Origin: an uncultured Prevotellaceae bacterium
GTDB taxonomy: Bacteria; Bacteroidota; Bacteroidia; Bacteroidales; Bacteroidaceae
Direction: 5' to 3'
DNA length: 33,772 nt
Assembly: GCA_946406555.1 (NCBI GenBank)
Contig: CAMJLB010000021.1
Coordinates: 1-33,772 of the forward strand
Both the position numbers and the translations under genes were made by a program. The notes beneath the pieces are model-generated. The model saw only the letters and a program-made list of their open reading frames with translations, did no database searches and was not told the DNA's origin. Shown here in pieces: positions 9,410-20,753 of the stretch; position 1 is the first letter of the stretch, and every line of letters begins with the position of its first letter.

Positions 9410-10976
9410 ATATCTATACCTAACCCTGCTTGCCGTATTAGGCTTCAAGGTAGACGCATCAGGACAAAAAAGCGAAGGCGGTGCTCCACGACTGGTGGTG
9501 AGCATTGCCATAGATCAGTTGCGCAGCGACTATCTGGAAGCCTTTGCCCCGCTATATCTGCCCGACGGCTTCAAGCGTCTGCTCGGCGAGGGACTGGTAT
9601 ACCAGAATGCCACCTACCCTTTCACGCCCGTCGACAGGGCTTCGGCCATTGCAGCCATAGGCACAGGCGTCACACCTTTTTATAATAGTATAGTGGGCGA
9701 ACGCTGGCTGAACCGTGAGACCTTGCGCCCCGTGAACTGCGTAGACGACGAAAAGCATGGCGGACTACAAACCACGCTGACGGCCTCGCCGTCGCAGCTG
9801 GGCACCTCTACCATCGGCGACGAGCTGAAGGTGGCCACTGGCGGGAAAGGCCTCGTGTTTGCCATTGCGCCAGAACGCGACGCTGCTGTATTGGCCGGAG
9901 GGCATGCTGCCAATGGGGCGTTCTGGATAGACGACAGCAATGGGGAATGGTGCTCATCGAAATACTACTTCGACACATTGCCTGCCTGGCTGACAGCTTA
10001 CAACGGAATGCACTCACCGGCTAAGACCATTCAGGAAACCGTCTGGGAACCCAGCAACTACCTGGTGGGCAACTTCAGCTACTTCATGCAGACCGGCATG
10101 CAAAAGCCGTTCAAGCACAACTTTACAGGAAGCCAACGATACACCCTGTACAAGGCCAGCGCCTTGGTCAATGCCGACGTGACCGAACTGGCCAAACAGT
10201 GCATCGCGTCGAACGGACTGGGCATCGACCGGGTGACCGACCTGCTCTGCCTAACCTACTATGCAGGCAACTTCAACCACCGCACGGTGACCGAATGCCA
10301 GATTGAACTGCAAGACACCTACGTCAGGCTCGACCAGGAACTGAGCAGGCTCATCAACCATATTGAACAGCAGATAGGCAAAGAGCGGGTGCTTTTCGTG
10401 ATTACCAGCACAGGCCATACCGACGAGGAGAGTGCCGACTACGAGAAATACCGCATACCAACCGGCACATTCTACATGAACCGCACTGCAAACCTTATGA
10501 ACATGTACTTCGGGGCTTTGTGGGGTAACGGGAAATATGTAGAGGCGCATTTCCATAACCACATATTCCTGAATCACAGGCTGCTGGAAGTGAAGAAGGT
10601 AAGCATGGCCGAGGCTACCAGCCGCGCACAGGAGTTTCTGGTGCAATTCTCGGGAGTACGCAATGTATACACCTCACTGCAACTGCTCACAGGTAACAAT
10701 GAAAACCTATACAAAACGCGCAACGGCTTCAACCCCGAGCGCTGTGGCGACATTATCATAGAAACGGCTCCTGGCTGGCGACTCATCGACGAAGACACAC
10801 AAGAGAACCAACTGACAAGGGCCTCTTTCGTACCCTTCCCCATCATCTTTTTTGGTGCAGGCACACGGGCTGACCATGTCACCCTGCCCGTGACCACCGA
10901 CCGTATAGCCCCCACCATTGCAAGGGCCATACGCATCAGGGCTCCTAACGCATGCTCGGCAGAACCCCTGCCTTGA
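9399..10976 (+). CDS. alkaline phosphatase-superfamily (PafA/NPP-like) exported protein with apparently degenerate metal site
   Basis: LVVSIAIDQLRSDYLEAFAPLYLPDGFKRLL...YPFTPVDRASAIAAIGTG...IVGERW; signal peptide; 11-nt overlap with the upstream gene. Confidence 0.8.
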   Translation: MTNKYLYLTLLAVLGFKVDASGQKSEGGAPRLVVSIAIDQLRSDYLEAFAPLYLPDGFKRLLGEGLVYQNATYPFTPVDRASAIAAIGTGVTPFYNSIVGERWLNRETLRPVNCVDDEKHGGLQTTLTASPSQLGTSTIGDELKVATGGKGLVFAIAPERDAAVLAGGHAANGAFWIDDSNGEWCSSKYYFDTLPAWLTAYNGMHSPAKTIQETVWEPSNYLVGNFSYFMQTGMQKPFKHNFTGSQRYTLYKASALVNADVTELAKQCIASNGLGIDRVTDLLCLTYYAGNFNHRTVTECQIELQDTYVRLDQELSRLINHIEQQIGKERVLFVITSTGHTDEESADYEKYRIPTGTFYMNRTANLMNMYFGALWGNGKYVEAHFHNHIFLNHRLLEVKKVSMAEATSRAQEFLVQFSGVRNVYTSLQLLTGNNENLYKTRNGFNPERCGDIIIETAPGWRLIDEDTQENQLTRASFVPFPIIFFGAGTRADHVTLPVTTDRIAPTIARAIRIRAPNACSAEPLP

Positions 10977-11029
10977 AGGCTAAACTACAAATAAGAGGCG
11001 ATTTATGCGAGAGAAACAAAAAAAATCGC

Positions 11030-11038
11030 TATCTTTGC
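11030..11038 (+). promoter_or_regulatory. -7 element TATCTTTGC upstream of secA
   Basis: Exact TAnnTTTGC match, 48 nt upstream of the ATG. Confidence 0.65.
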
Positions 11039-11086
11039 ACCAAATTCAAATCATCAACAAGTAAATAACGAAATAAACATAAAATC

Positions 11087-14000
11087 ATGAGTTTCAGTTT
11101 GAACAAACTTCTTCGGTCGCTCTTCGGTAATAAGTACGACCGCGACAAGAAAACCATTCAGCCCTTCGTGGAGAAAGTGAAAGCCGTCTATCCCACCGTA
11201 GAACAGCTGAGCAACGACGCCCTGCGCGAACGGTCTGCCCAAATAAGGAAGCAGGTACAAGAGGCTGCCAACGAGCAAAAGGCTGAAATAGAGAGGCTGA
11301 AAGCCACGATAGAAGACACGCCCTTAGACGAGCGTGCAGAAATATTCGCCAAAATAGACAAGATAGAAAAAGACGCACTCGACGTCTACGAAAAAGCTCT
11401 CAACGAGGTCATGGCCGAAGTATTCGCCATCGTGAAAGAGACCGCCCGCCGCTTTGCCGAGAACGAGGAGACCGTGGTGACGGCCACCCCATTCGACCGC
11501 GAGCTGGCCGCCGACCCGAAAAAAGACTTCATCAGCATTCGTGGCGACCAAGCCGTGTATCACAACCACTGGACGGCTGGAGGCAACAAGCTGAAATGGG
11601 AAATGATTCACTACGACGTGCAGCTCTTTGGCGGCGTGGTACTGCATCAAGGCAAGATTGCCGAAATGGCCACGGGTGAAGGTAAGACCCTCGTCGCCAC
11701 CCTGCCTGTATTCCTCAATGCCCTTACTGGCAATGGCGTACATGTGGTAACGGTGAACGACTATCTGGCCAAGCGCGACTCGGAATGGATGGGGCCGCTC
11801 TATATGTTCCACGGACTGAGCGTAGACTGCATCGACAAGCATCAGCCTAACTCGCCTGCACGCCGCAAAGCCTACCAGGCAGACATCACCTTCGGCACCA
11901 ACAACGAGTTTGGCTTCGACTACCTGCGCGACAACATGGCTGTGTCGCCAGCCGACCTCGTACAGCGTACACACAACTTTGCCATCGTCGACGAGGTAGA
12001 CTCGGTGCTCATCGATGACGCACGCACGCCTCTCATCATCAGTGGCCCTGTGCCCAAAGGCGAAGTGCAGATGTTTGAAGAATACCAGCCCCTCGTGGAA
12101 AGCATCGTCGACGTGCAGCGCAAACTGGCCACACAGTATCTCTCGGAGGCTAAGCAAAAAATAGCCGAAGGGCAGAAACTGACGGAAGAGGGCAAAAAGG
12201 AAGAAGGGCAGAAACTACTCGACGAGGGATTCCTCTCGCTGTTCCGTTCGCATAAGGCACTGCCAAAGAACAAGCCGCTCATCAAATATCTCTCGGAAGA
12301 AGGTATCAAGGCTGGCATGCTGAAGACCGAGGAAATCTATATGGAGCAAAACAACAAGCGCATGCCCGAGGCCGTGAAGCCACTGTACTTCGTGGTCGAC
12401 GAGAAGCTGAACTCATGCGAGCTCACCGACAAGGGTACAGCCTGGCTGGCCGATAAGGTGAAGGATGCCGAACTGTTTGTGCTGCCCGACATTACCAGCG
12501 AACTATCGGCACTCGAGGCCGAGAAGGGACTGAGCGACGAAGAGCGCCTGAACAAGAAAGACGCTCTGATGAACCACTATGCCGTACAGAGCGAGCGTGT
12601 GCACACCCTGCGCCAACTGCTCAAGGCTTACACCATGTTTAATAAAGACGACGAATATGTAGTCATCGACGGCGAGGTGAAAATCGTCGACGAGCAGACA
12701 GGCCGTATCATGGAGGGCCGTCGCTGGAGCGATGGTCTGCATCAGGCCGTGGAGGCCAAGGAGCACGTGAAGGTGGAAGCCGCCACACAGACCTTTGCCA
12801 CCATCACACTGCAGAACTACTTCCGCATGTATCACAAGCTGGCAGGCATGACGGGTACGGCATCGACCGAAGCAGGCGAGTTCTGGGACATCTACAAGCT
12901 CGACGTGGTGGAGATTCCTACCAACAAGCCCGTCATCCGCAACGACATGGATGACCGCGTCTACAAGACGGCACGCGACAAGTATCGCGCCGTAATCGAG
13001 GAAGTGGTGAAGATGCGCAACTCCGGACGCCCCTGCCTGATAGGTACCACCTCGGTGGAGATCAGTGAGCTGCTCTCGCGAATGCTCGACATGTATGTGA
13101 ACCCAGAGACGGGAAAGCGCGATGGCATCCCCCACCAGGTGCTGAACGCCAAGCTACACCAGAAGGAGGCCGACATCGTGGCCCTGGCCGGACGCTCTAC
13201 CAACGGACTGGGTGCCGTAACGATAGCCACGAACATGGCCGGCCGTGGTACCGACATCAAGCTTACGCCAGAGGTGAAAGCTGCCGGTGGTCTCGCCATC
13301 ATCGGCACAGAGCGCCACGAAAGCCGACGGGTAGACCGCCAGCTGCGCGGCCGTGCCGGCCGCCAAGGCGACCCGGGCAGCAGCGTGTTCTACGTGTCGC
13401 TCGAAGACAAGCTGATGCGCCTGTTCGCTTCGGAGCGCATCGCATCGGTCATGGACCGACTGGGCTTCAAGGAGGGCGAGATGATAGAACACCCCATGAT
13501 TTCGAAGAGCATAGAGCGCGCACAGAAAAAGGTGGAGGAAAACAACTTCGGCATACGTAAGCGCTTGCTGGAATACGACGACGTGATGAACAAGCAGCGC
13601 AAAGTGGTCTACGAAAAGCGCCGCCACGCATTGATGGGCGAGCGTATCGGTATGGACATCGCCAACGTGATATGGGACAGGGTATCGACCATCATCGAGC
13701 AAAACGACTATCAAGGCTGCAAAGAGGAATTCCTGCGCCTGTTTGCCATGGAGGTGCCCTTCACCGAACAGGACATGGAGAAGCAGAAGCCCGATGACTT
13801 GGCCGAGAACGCTTTCCAGGCAGCACTGGCCAACTTCAACCGCCGCACACAGCGCATACAGGACGTGGCCTGGCCCGTCATTCAGCAGGTCTACGAGGCA
13901 CAAGGCCAGATGTATGAACGCATCATGGTGCCGCTGACCGATGGACGAAACATCTACAACGTGGGCTGCAACCTAAAAGAGGCCTACGAAAGTCATGGCA

Positions 14001-14521
14001 AGTCGGTTGTCAAGGAATTTGAAAAGCAAATGCTACTCCATATCATCGACGACGCATGGAAAGAAAACCTGCGAGAGCTCGACGAGCTGCGCCACTCTGT
14101 ACAGAATGCCAGCTACGAACAGAAAGACCCGTTGCTCATCTTCAAGTTGGAGAGCGTGAAACTGTTCGACAACATGGTGAACAACATGAACAACCGCACC
14201 GTAACCATACTCTTCCGTGCCGGCATTCCGCAGATGCAGGAAGAAGAGGTGCATGAAGCCGCTCCTGAAGAGCACACCAACCGCCAGGAATATAAGGAGA
14301 GCAAGCAGAGCACCAATCCCGACGAGCAGGCAGAAGTCCAGCGACAACAGATGGAGCAGCAGCGGCAGTTGGCCATACAGCGTGCCGAGGAAGAAGCCCG
14401 GGCTTTGGCAGAAATGCAACGCGACCCCATCATGCGCGACAAAATGCCCGGAAGAAACGACCCTTGCCCCTGCGGCAGCGGAAAGAAGTTTAAGAACTGC
14501 CACGGAAAGGGACTGGTGTGA
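11087..14521 (+). CDS. secA: preprotein translocase subunit SecA
   Basis: [47 protein letters not shown]-terminal zinc motif [19 protein letters not shown]. Confidence 0.98.
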   Translation: MSFSLNKLLRSLFGNKYDRDKKTIQPFVEKVKAVYPTVEQLSNDALRERSAQIRKQVQEAANEQKAEIERLKATIEDTPLDERAEIFAKIDKIEKDALDVYEKALNEVMAEVFAIVKETARRFAENEETVVTATPFDRELAADPKKDFISIRGDQAVYHNHWTAGGNKLKWEMIHYDVQLFGGVVLHQGKIAEMATGEGKTLVATLPVFLNALTGNGVHVVTVNDYLAKRDSEWMGPLYMFHGLSVDCIDKHQPNSPARRKAYQADITFGTNNEFGFDYLRDNMAVSPADLVQRTHNFAIVDEVDSVLIDDARTPLIISGPVPKGEVQMFEEYQPLVESIVDVQRKLATQYLSEAKQKIAEGQKLTEEGKKEEGQKLLDEGFLSLFRSHKALPKNKPLIKYLSEEGIKAGMLKTEEIYMEQNNKRMPEAVKPLYFVVDEKLNSCELTDKGTAWLADKVKDAELFVLPDITSELSALEAEKGLSDEERLNKKDALMNHYAVQSERVHTLRQLLKAYTMFNKDDEYVVIDGEVKIVDEQTGRIMEGRRWSDGLHQAVEAKEHVKVEAATQTFATITLQNYFRMYHKLAGMTGTASTEAGEFWDIYKLDVVEIPTNKPVIRNDMDDRVYKTARDKYRAVIEEVVKMRNSGRPCLIGTTSVEISELLSRMLDMYVNPETGKRDGIPHQVLNAKLHQKEADIVALAGRSTNGLGAVTIATNMAGRGTDIKLTPEVKAAGGLAIIGTERHESRRVDRQLRGRAGRQGDPGSSVFYVSLEDKLMRLFASERIASVMDRLGFKEGEMIEHPMISKSIERAQKKVEENNFGIRKRLLEYDDVMNKQRKVVYEKRRHALMGERIGMDIANVIWDRVSTIIEQNDYQGCKEEFLRLFAMEVPFTEQDMEKQKPDDLAENAFQAALANFNRRTQRIQDVAWPVIQQVYEAQGQMYERIMVPLTDGRNIYNVGCNLKEAYESHGKSVVKEFEKQMLLHIIDDAWKENLRELDELRHSVQNASYEQKDPLLIFKLESVKLFDNMVNNMNNRTVTILFRAGIPQMQEEEVHEAAPEEHTNRQEYKESKQSTNPDEQAEVQRQQMEQQRQLAIQRAEEEARALAEMQRDPIMRDKMPGRNDPCPCGSGKKFKNCHGKGLV

Positions 14522-14556
14522 TAAGATTGAGAATCGAGAATTGAAAATTGAGAAAT

Positions 14557-15258
14557 ATGATAACCATCACTAATCTCAAGAAGCAATTTGGTGAGACCAT
14601 CGCCTGCGACATCCCATCGTTCACAGTGAACGATGGCGATGTCTTGGGACTTGTCGGCAACAATGGTGCCGGCAAGACCACGCTGTTCCGCATGATGCTC
14701 GACCTGCTGTGCCCCGACGAAGGAACAATCCTCATCGACGGCATCAACCCCAAGGAGAGCGAGGCATGGAAGCCGACGACGGGAGCCTATATCGACGAAG
14801 GCTTCCTCATCGACTATCTCACGCCCGAAGAATACTTCACCTTCCTTGGCAAAATATGCAACATGCCCCAGAGCGAAGTAGAAGAGCGGTTGAGCCATTA
14901 CGAACATTTCGCAGGTGGCGAGGTGTTCGGCCAGCAAAAACTCATACGCAACCTCTCGGCGGGCAACAAGCAGAAAGTGGGCATCATCGCCGCCATGCTG
15001 CGACGCCCCAAGGTGCTTGTGCTCGACGAACCTTTCAACTTCCTCGACCCAACCAGCCAAAACAACCTGAAGCATCTGCTCACCTCATATAACAAGGAGC
15101 ATGGTGCCACGGTGATTGTCAGTTCCCACAATCTTCAGCACACCGTCGACATATCCACCCGGATAGCACTGCTCGAAAAGGGGCGCATCATCAACGACTT
15201 GACCAACACAGATGGCAGTGCAAAAAGCCAACTTACCGACTATTTCGGTGGCGAATAA
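14557..15258 (+). CDS. ABC transporter ATP-binding protein
   Basis: GNNGAGKTTLF Walker A, LSAGNKQKVGI signature, VLVLDEPFNFLDP Walker B. Confidence 0.9.
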   Translation: MITITNLKKQFGETIACDIPSFTVNDGDVLGLVGNNGAGKTTLFRMMLDLLCPDEGTILIDGINPKESEAWKPTTGAYIDEGFLIDYLTPEEYFTFLGKICNMPQSEVEERLSHYEHFAGGEVFGQQKLIRNLSAGNKQKVGIIAAMLRRPKVLVLDEPFNFLDPTSQNNLKHLLTSYNKEHGATVIVSSHNLQHTVDISTRIALLEKGRIINDLTNTDGSAKSQLTDYFGGE

Positions 15259-15322
15259 TCACAAAGTTTACGATTTTTCAAAAAAAAACGGTCTAAAATT
15301 TCCGTATCTCACTGAAAAACAG

Positions 15323-15331
15323 TATCTTTGC
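15323..15331 (+). promoter_or_regulatory. -7 element TATCTTTGC upstream of the HU gene
   Basis: Exact TAnnTTTGC match 45 nt upstream of ATG 15376. Confidence 0.65.
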
Positions 15332-15375
15332 ACTCCAAAAAAATAGCATTTACAAAAAATAAGGCAAAAACAACC

Positions 15376-15675
15376 ATGACGAAGGCAGAAATAGTCAACA
15401 AAATAGCCGAACAAACAGGTATTGGCAAGAAAGAAGTGGCCATTACCGTAGAGGCTTTTATGGAAGAAATTCGCAACAGCCTGGCCGATAATCGCGAAAA
15501 CGTGTACCTGCGCGGCTTTGGCAGTTTCATTGTGAAACACCGTGCCAAAAAGACGGCTCGTAACATATCCAAAAACACGACGCTCGTAATCGAGGCCCAC
15601 GACCTGCCTGCTTTTAAGCCGGCCAAGAGCTTCATCGAGAGAATGGACGGACAAATCGTCACTTCAGAGGACTGA
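15376..15675 (+). CDS. HU/IHF-family DNA-binding protein
   Basis: MTKAEIVNKIAEQTGIGKKEVAITVEAF...LRGFGSFIVKHRAKKTARNISKN...PAFKPAKSF. Confidence 0.93.
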   Translation: MTKAEIVNKIAEQTGIGKKEVAITVEAFMEEIRNSLADNRENVYLRGFGSFIVKHRAKKTARNISKNTTLVIEAHDLPAFKPAKSFIERMDGQIVTSED

Positions 15676-15717
15676 TACAAACATCAAGCAATCTCTAAAT
15701 AAAAAACATTAACAATT

Positions 15718-15807
15718 ATGCCTAACGGAAAAAAGAAGAAGGGCCACAAGATGGCCACGCACAAGCGCAAGAAGCGCCTGCGCAAGAACAGACACAAGAG
15801 CAAGTAA
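15718..15807 (+). CDS. 29-aa highly basic protein MPNGKKKKGHKMATHKRKKRLRKNRHKSK
   Basis: ATG 15718 to TAA 15805-15807; 15/29 residues are K or R; between HU and RNase G on the same strand; below the length cutoff of the ORF track. Confidence 0.8.
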   Translation: MPNGKKKKGHKMATHKRKKRLRKNRHKSK

Positions 15808-15840
15808 AAACGTTCAGCGTCTGTCACAGTAAATGAATGA

Positions 15841-15886
15841 AAGGAGTGCACCCAAGGCATAGCGATATGCAGGGCGCACCCCTTTT
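15841..15886 (+). terminator. intrinsic terminator-like hairpin between the small basic ORF and RNase G
   Basis: AAGGAGTGCACCC-aag-GCATA-gcga-TATGC-a-GGGCGCACCCCTTTT. Confidence 0.55.
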
Positions 15887-15918
15887 GAGTAACCACTAAC
15901 CCAAGAAAAGAACAAATT

Positions 15919-17496
15919 ATGACAAGCGAAGTAATCATCGATGCCGGCCCGAAAGACATTTCCATCGCCTTGCTCGAAGACAAAAGCCTCGTGGAGTATC
16001 AGTCCGAGCCACGCTCGGCATCGTTCTCCGTAGGCAATGTCTACATCGGCAAGGTGCGGAAGCTCATGCCCGGGCTCAACGCCTGCTTTGTAGACGTAGG
16101 CAGCGAGAAAGACGCTTTTCTGCACTATCTTGACTTGGGCCTTCAATTTAGCTCTTACGACAAATACCTAAAGCAGGTAGCCAGCGACCGCAAGAAACTA
16201 TTCCCCATCCAGAAAGCCACCCACCTGCCAGACCTCCCCAAAGAGGGTACCATACAAAATCAGCTGAAGGTGGGACAGGAGATATTGGTGCAGATAGTGA
16301 AGGAACCCATCAACACAAAAGGTCCCCGACTCACCTGCGAAATCAGTTTTGCCGGCCGCTACATGGTACTCATTCCTTTTGGCGACAAGGTATCCGTTAG
16401 TTCGAAAATCAAGAAAAGCGAAGAGCGCAGCCGCCTGAAGCAGCTGGTACAGAGCATGAAGCCGAAAAACTTCGGCGTCATCGTGCGTACTGTGGCCGAA
16501 GGCAAGCGCGCAGCAGAACTCGACCAGGAACTAAAGGTACTCCTGAAACGCTGGGAAGAAGCCATCACCCGCGTGCAAAAGACCACCGAGCGACCACTGC
16601 TCGTCTTCGAGGAGCAAAGCCGCAGCGTCGCACTCATTCGCGACCTCTTCAACCCCACCTACGACGGCATCCACATCAACGATCCCGACATCTACAGCCA
16701 AGTGCGCGACTATGTTGCATTGATAGCCCCTGAAAAGGCCGACATAGTGAAGCTTTACACCGGCACCGTACCCATCTATGACAATTTCAACGTCACAAAG
16801 CAAATAAAATCGGGATTCGGCCGTACTGTCAATTACAAGCGGGGGGCCTACCTCATCATCGAGCACACCGAAGCCATGCATGTGGTCGACGTGAACAGTG
16901 GCACGCGAATCAAGAAAGAAAACGGACAGGAAGCCAATGCGCTTGAGACGAACCTGGGCGCCGCCGACGAGCTGGCACGCCAGCTACGCCTGCGCGACAT
17001 GGGTGGCATCATCGTCGTCGACTTCATCGACATGAATCTGGCCGAAGACCGCCAGTTGCTTTATGAGCGCATGTGCGAGAACATGAAGAAAGACCGCGCC
17101 CGCCACAACATACTGCCACTGAGCAAGTTCGGCCTGATGCAAATCACCCGACAGCGCGTGCGCCCCGCCATGGACGTGGCCGTAGAGGAAAGCTGCCCCA
17201 CTTGCCATGGCACCGGAAAAATAAAGTCGAGCATCCTGTTTACCGACCAGTTAGAGAGCAAAATTGACCGCCTTGTCAATAAGGTAGGCATTCGCCGTTT
17301 CTCGCTCCACGTCCACCCTTACGTGGCTGCCTACATCAATCAGGGCCTCATCTCCATCAAGCGCCGATGGCAGATGAAATATGGGCTGGGCGTGCGTATC
17401 ATACCCAGTCAGAAAATGGCATTCCTGCAGTATGAGTTCTACGACCAGAACCACCAGTTCATCGACATGCGGGAAGAGAACGAAGTAACAAAGTAG
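15919..17496 (+). CDS. rng: ribonuclease G/E family (S1 domain)
   Basis: SVGNVYIGKVRKLMPGLNACFVDVGSEKDAFLH, AMHVVDVNSGTRIKKENGQEANALETNLGAADELARQLRLRDMGGIIVVDFIDM, C.TCHGTG. Confidence 0.95.
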   Translation: MTSEVIIDAGPKDISIALLEDKSLVEYQSEPRSASFSVGNVYIGKVRKLMPGLNACFVDVGSEKDAFLHYLDLGLQFSSYDKYLKQVASDRKKLFPIQKATHLPDLPKEGTIQNQLKVGQEILVQIVKEPINTKGPRLTCEISFAGRYMVLIPFGDKVSVSSKIKKSEERSRLKQLVQSMKPKNFGVIVRTVAEGKRAAELDQELKVLLKRWEEAITRVQKTTERPLLVFEEQSRSVALIRDLFNPTYDGIHINDPDIYSQVRDYVALIAPEKADIVKLYTGTVPIYDNFNVTKQIKSGFGRTVNYKRGAYLIIEHTEAMHVVDVNSGTRIKKENGQEANALETNLGAADELARQLRLRDMGGIIVVDFIDMNLAEDRQLLYERMCENMKKDRARHNILPLSKFGLMQITRQRVRPAMDVAVEESCPTCHGTGKIKSSILFTDQLESKIDRLVNKVGIRRFSLHVHPYVAAYINQGLISIKRRWQMKYGLGVRIIPSQKMAFLQYEFYDQNHQFIDMREENEVTK

Positions 17497-17504
17497 CCAA
17501 CTGA

Positions 17505-19151
<1,647 letters not shown>

Positions 19152-19200
19152 ATTCTGTTGTTGCAGAGACTGAAGGGATTCATTTCCATCCACACGAAAG

Positions 19201-19236
19201 GGAGCGCAGGCAGCCTTGCCTGCGCTCCTCTTCATT
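19201..19236 (+). terminator. intrinsic terminator downstream of the ABC-F gene
   Basis: GGAGCGCAGGCA-GCCT-TGCCTGCGCTCC perfect 12-bp stem followed by TCTTCATTT. Confidence 0.7.
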
Positions 19237-19285
19237 TAAAAGATGGCGACTTTCCTATACGAAACACACACATGCATATCTACCT

Positions 19286-19326
19286 AAAGAAAAATCCCGC
19301 TTGAGTATTTCTACTTTCGCGGGATT
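19286..19326 (-). terminator. terminator for the tRNA-Phe transcript
   Basis: Reverse strand AATCCCGC...GCGGGATTTTTCTTT just downstream of the tRNA. Confidence 0.65.
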
Positions 19327-19343
19327 CATAATGAAAGGAGGAG

Positions 19344-19416
19344 TGGTACCTCCAGGAATCGAACCGGGGACACACGGATTTTCAGTCCGATGCTCTACCA
19401 ACTGAGCTAAGGCACC
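19344..19416 (-). tRNA. tRNA-Phe (GAA), CCA not encoded
   Basis: GGTGCCTTAGCTCAGTTGGTAGAGCATCGGACTGAAAATCCGTGTGTCCCCGGTTCGATTCCTGGAGGTACCA; anticodon loop CTGAAAA; canonical D and T loops. Confidence 0.93.
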
Positions 19417-19450
19417 ATTTTTCGGTTTTGCTTTCCTTTCGTTTGCGGGT

Positions 19451-19459
19451 GCAAAGGTA
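19451..19459 (-). promoter_or_regulatory. -7 element TACCTTTGC for tRNA-Phe
   Basis: Reverse-strand TAnnTTTGC match about 35 nt upstream of the tRNA 5' end. Confidence 0.65.
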
Positions 19460-19557
19460 CAATAAAAAAAATAACTGACCAAATTTTTGGCCAATTATTT
19501 TTCTGTTATTTAAAAAAAAGTGCAAATCAGTGCCTTTTTCTCGACATTTCGCGCTTT

Positions 19558-20625
19558 TCATTCGTTCAGCGGGTTCCACCCCTGTGCCTTGAGTTCAAAC
19601 TCCTGGTTGTCACGCGTCACGAGCACATGGCCATATTTCTGGTCGGTGATGTGGCCTATAAGGTGCACGTCGTCTATCAGTTCTATCTTCTCATGGTCGC
19701 CTATGGGCACGGTGAAGAGCAACTCGTAGTCTTCGCCACCGTTCAGGGCACAGGTAGTCACGTTCATGTTCATCTCCTCGGCCATCACCGCCGTCTGGTA
19801 GTCTATGGGTATGTTCTTCTCGAATATGCGACACCCCACCCCACTCTGCTTACAGATGTGTCTCAGCTCGCTGCTCAGCCCGTCGCTGACGTCTATCATC
19901 GCCGTGGGGCGTATGCCGGCCTCGCGCAGCTTCGCAATGATGTCGCCGCGCGCCTCGGCCTGCAACTGGCGCTGCAGCAGATACTCCTTGCCGCTGAAGT
20001 CGGGCTGGAAATGTGCCAGCTCTGCAAGGGCCTTCTTGTCGCCCTTACGCCGGGCCTCCTCCACTTGACTGTAGTACACGCTCTTCTCGCGCTCCAGGAG
20101 TTGCAGGCCCATATAGGCGGCACCGAGGTCGCCGCTGACGCAGACGAGGTCGGTGTCTCTGGCACCGCTGCGGTAGACGATGTCTTCCTTACGGGCTTCG
20201 CCTATGCAGGTGATTGAGATTGCCAGCCCCGTAAAGCTGCTGGTGGTGTCGCCCCCAACAATGTCCACACCCCATTTCTGGCAGGCCAGGCGCAACCCCT
20301 CGTAAAACAGTTCTACATCCTCCACGGTGAAACGTTTCGACAGGGCCAGCGACACGGTCATCTGCCGTGGGGTGCCGTTCATGGCAAACACGTCGCTGAT
20401 GTTGACCATCGCCGACTTATAGCCCAGGTGTTTCAGGTCGATGTAGGTCAGGTCGAAGTGCACGCCCTCCATCAGCATGTCGGTGGTAACGAGCATCTCC
20501 TTGTCGGGATAGGAGAGCACGGCACAGTCGTCACCCACACCATATCGGGTCGATTCGTTCTTTTTCTCCAAGTCGCGGGTCAGCCGGTCAATCAGCCCGA
20601 ACTCCCCCAGTTTTGCTATTTCCAT
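19558..20625 (-). CDS. thiL: thiamine-phosphate kinase
   Basis: GEFGLIDRLT...GVGDDCAVL...LVTTDMLMEGVHFDLTY...NISDVFAMNGTPRQ...IVGGDTTSS...IDVSDGLSSEL. Confidence 0.95.
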   Translation of the reverse strand: MEIAKLGEFGLIDRLTRDLEKKNESTRYGVGDDCAVLSYPDKEMLVTTDMLMEGVHFDLTYIDLKHLGYKSAMVNISDVFAMNGTPRQMTVSLALSKRFTVEDVELFYEGLRLACQKWGVDIVGGDTTSSFTGLAISITCIGEARKEDIVYRSGARDTDLVCVSGDLGAAYMGLQLLEREKSVYYSQVEEARRKGDKKALAELAHFQPDFSGKEYLLQRQLQAEARGDIIAKLREAGIRPTAMIDVSDGLSSELRHICKQSGVGCRIFEKNIPIDYQTAVMAEEMNMNVTTCALNGGEDYELLFTVPIGDHEKIELIDDVHLIGHITDQKYGHVLVTRDNQEFELKAQGWNPLNE

Positions 20626-20753
20626 AAACTGCTTATCGTATTTTCATTCCTGCAAATATCGTAATAAACATTCAAAGCCGCAAGCGTTTTAATATTAACA
20701 AAAAAAAATGGAACAGACCGCTTTACGGTACTTACCAACAAGGTCGCCTTTCA

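Noticed and set aside
14557-15258. Orphan ABC ATPase as a novel system
   Set aside because: No permease in the window, but the motifs are ordinary and the partner may be elsewhere; nothing specific to claim.
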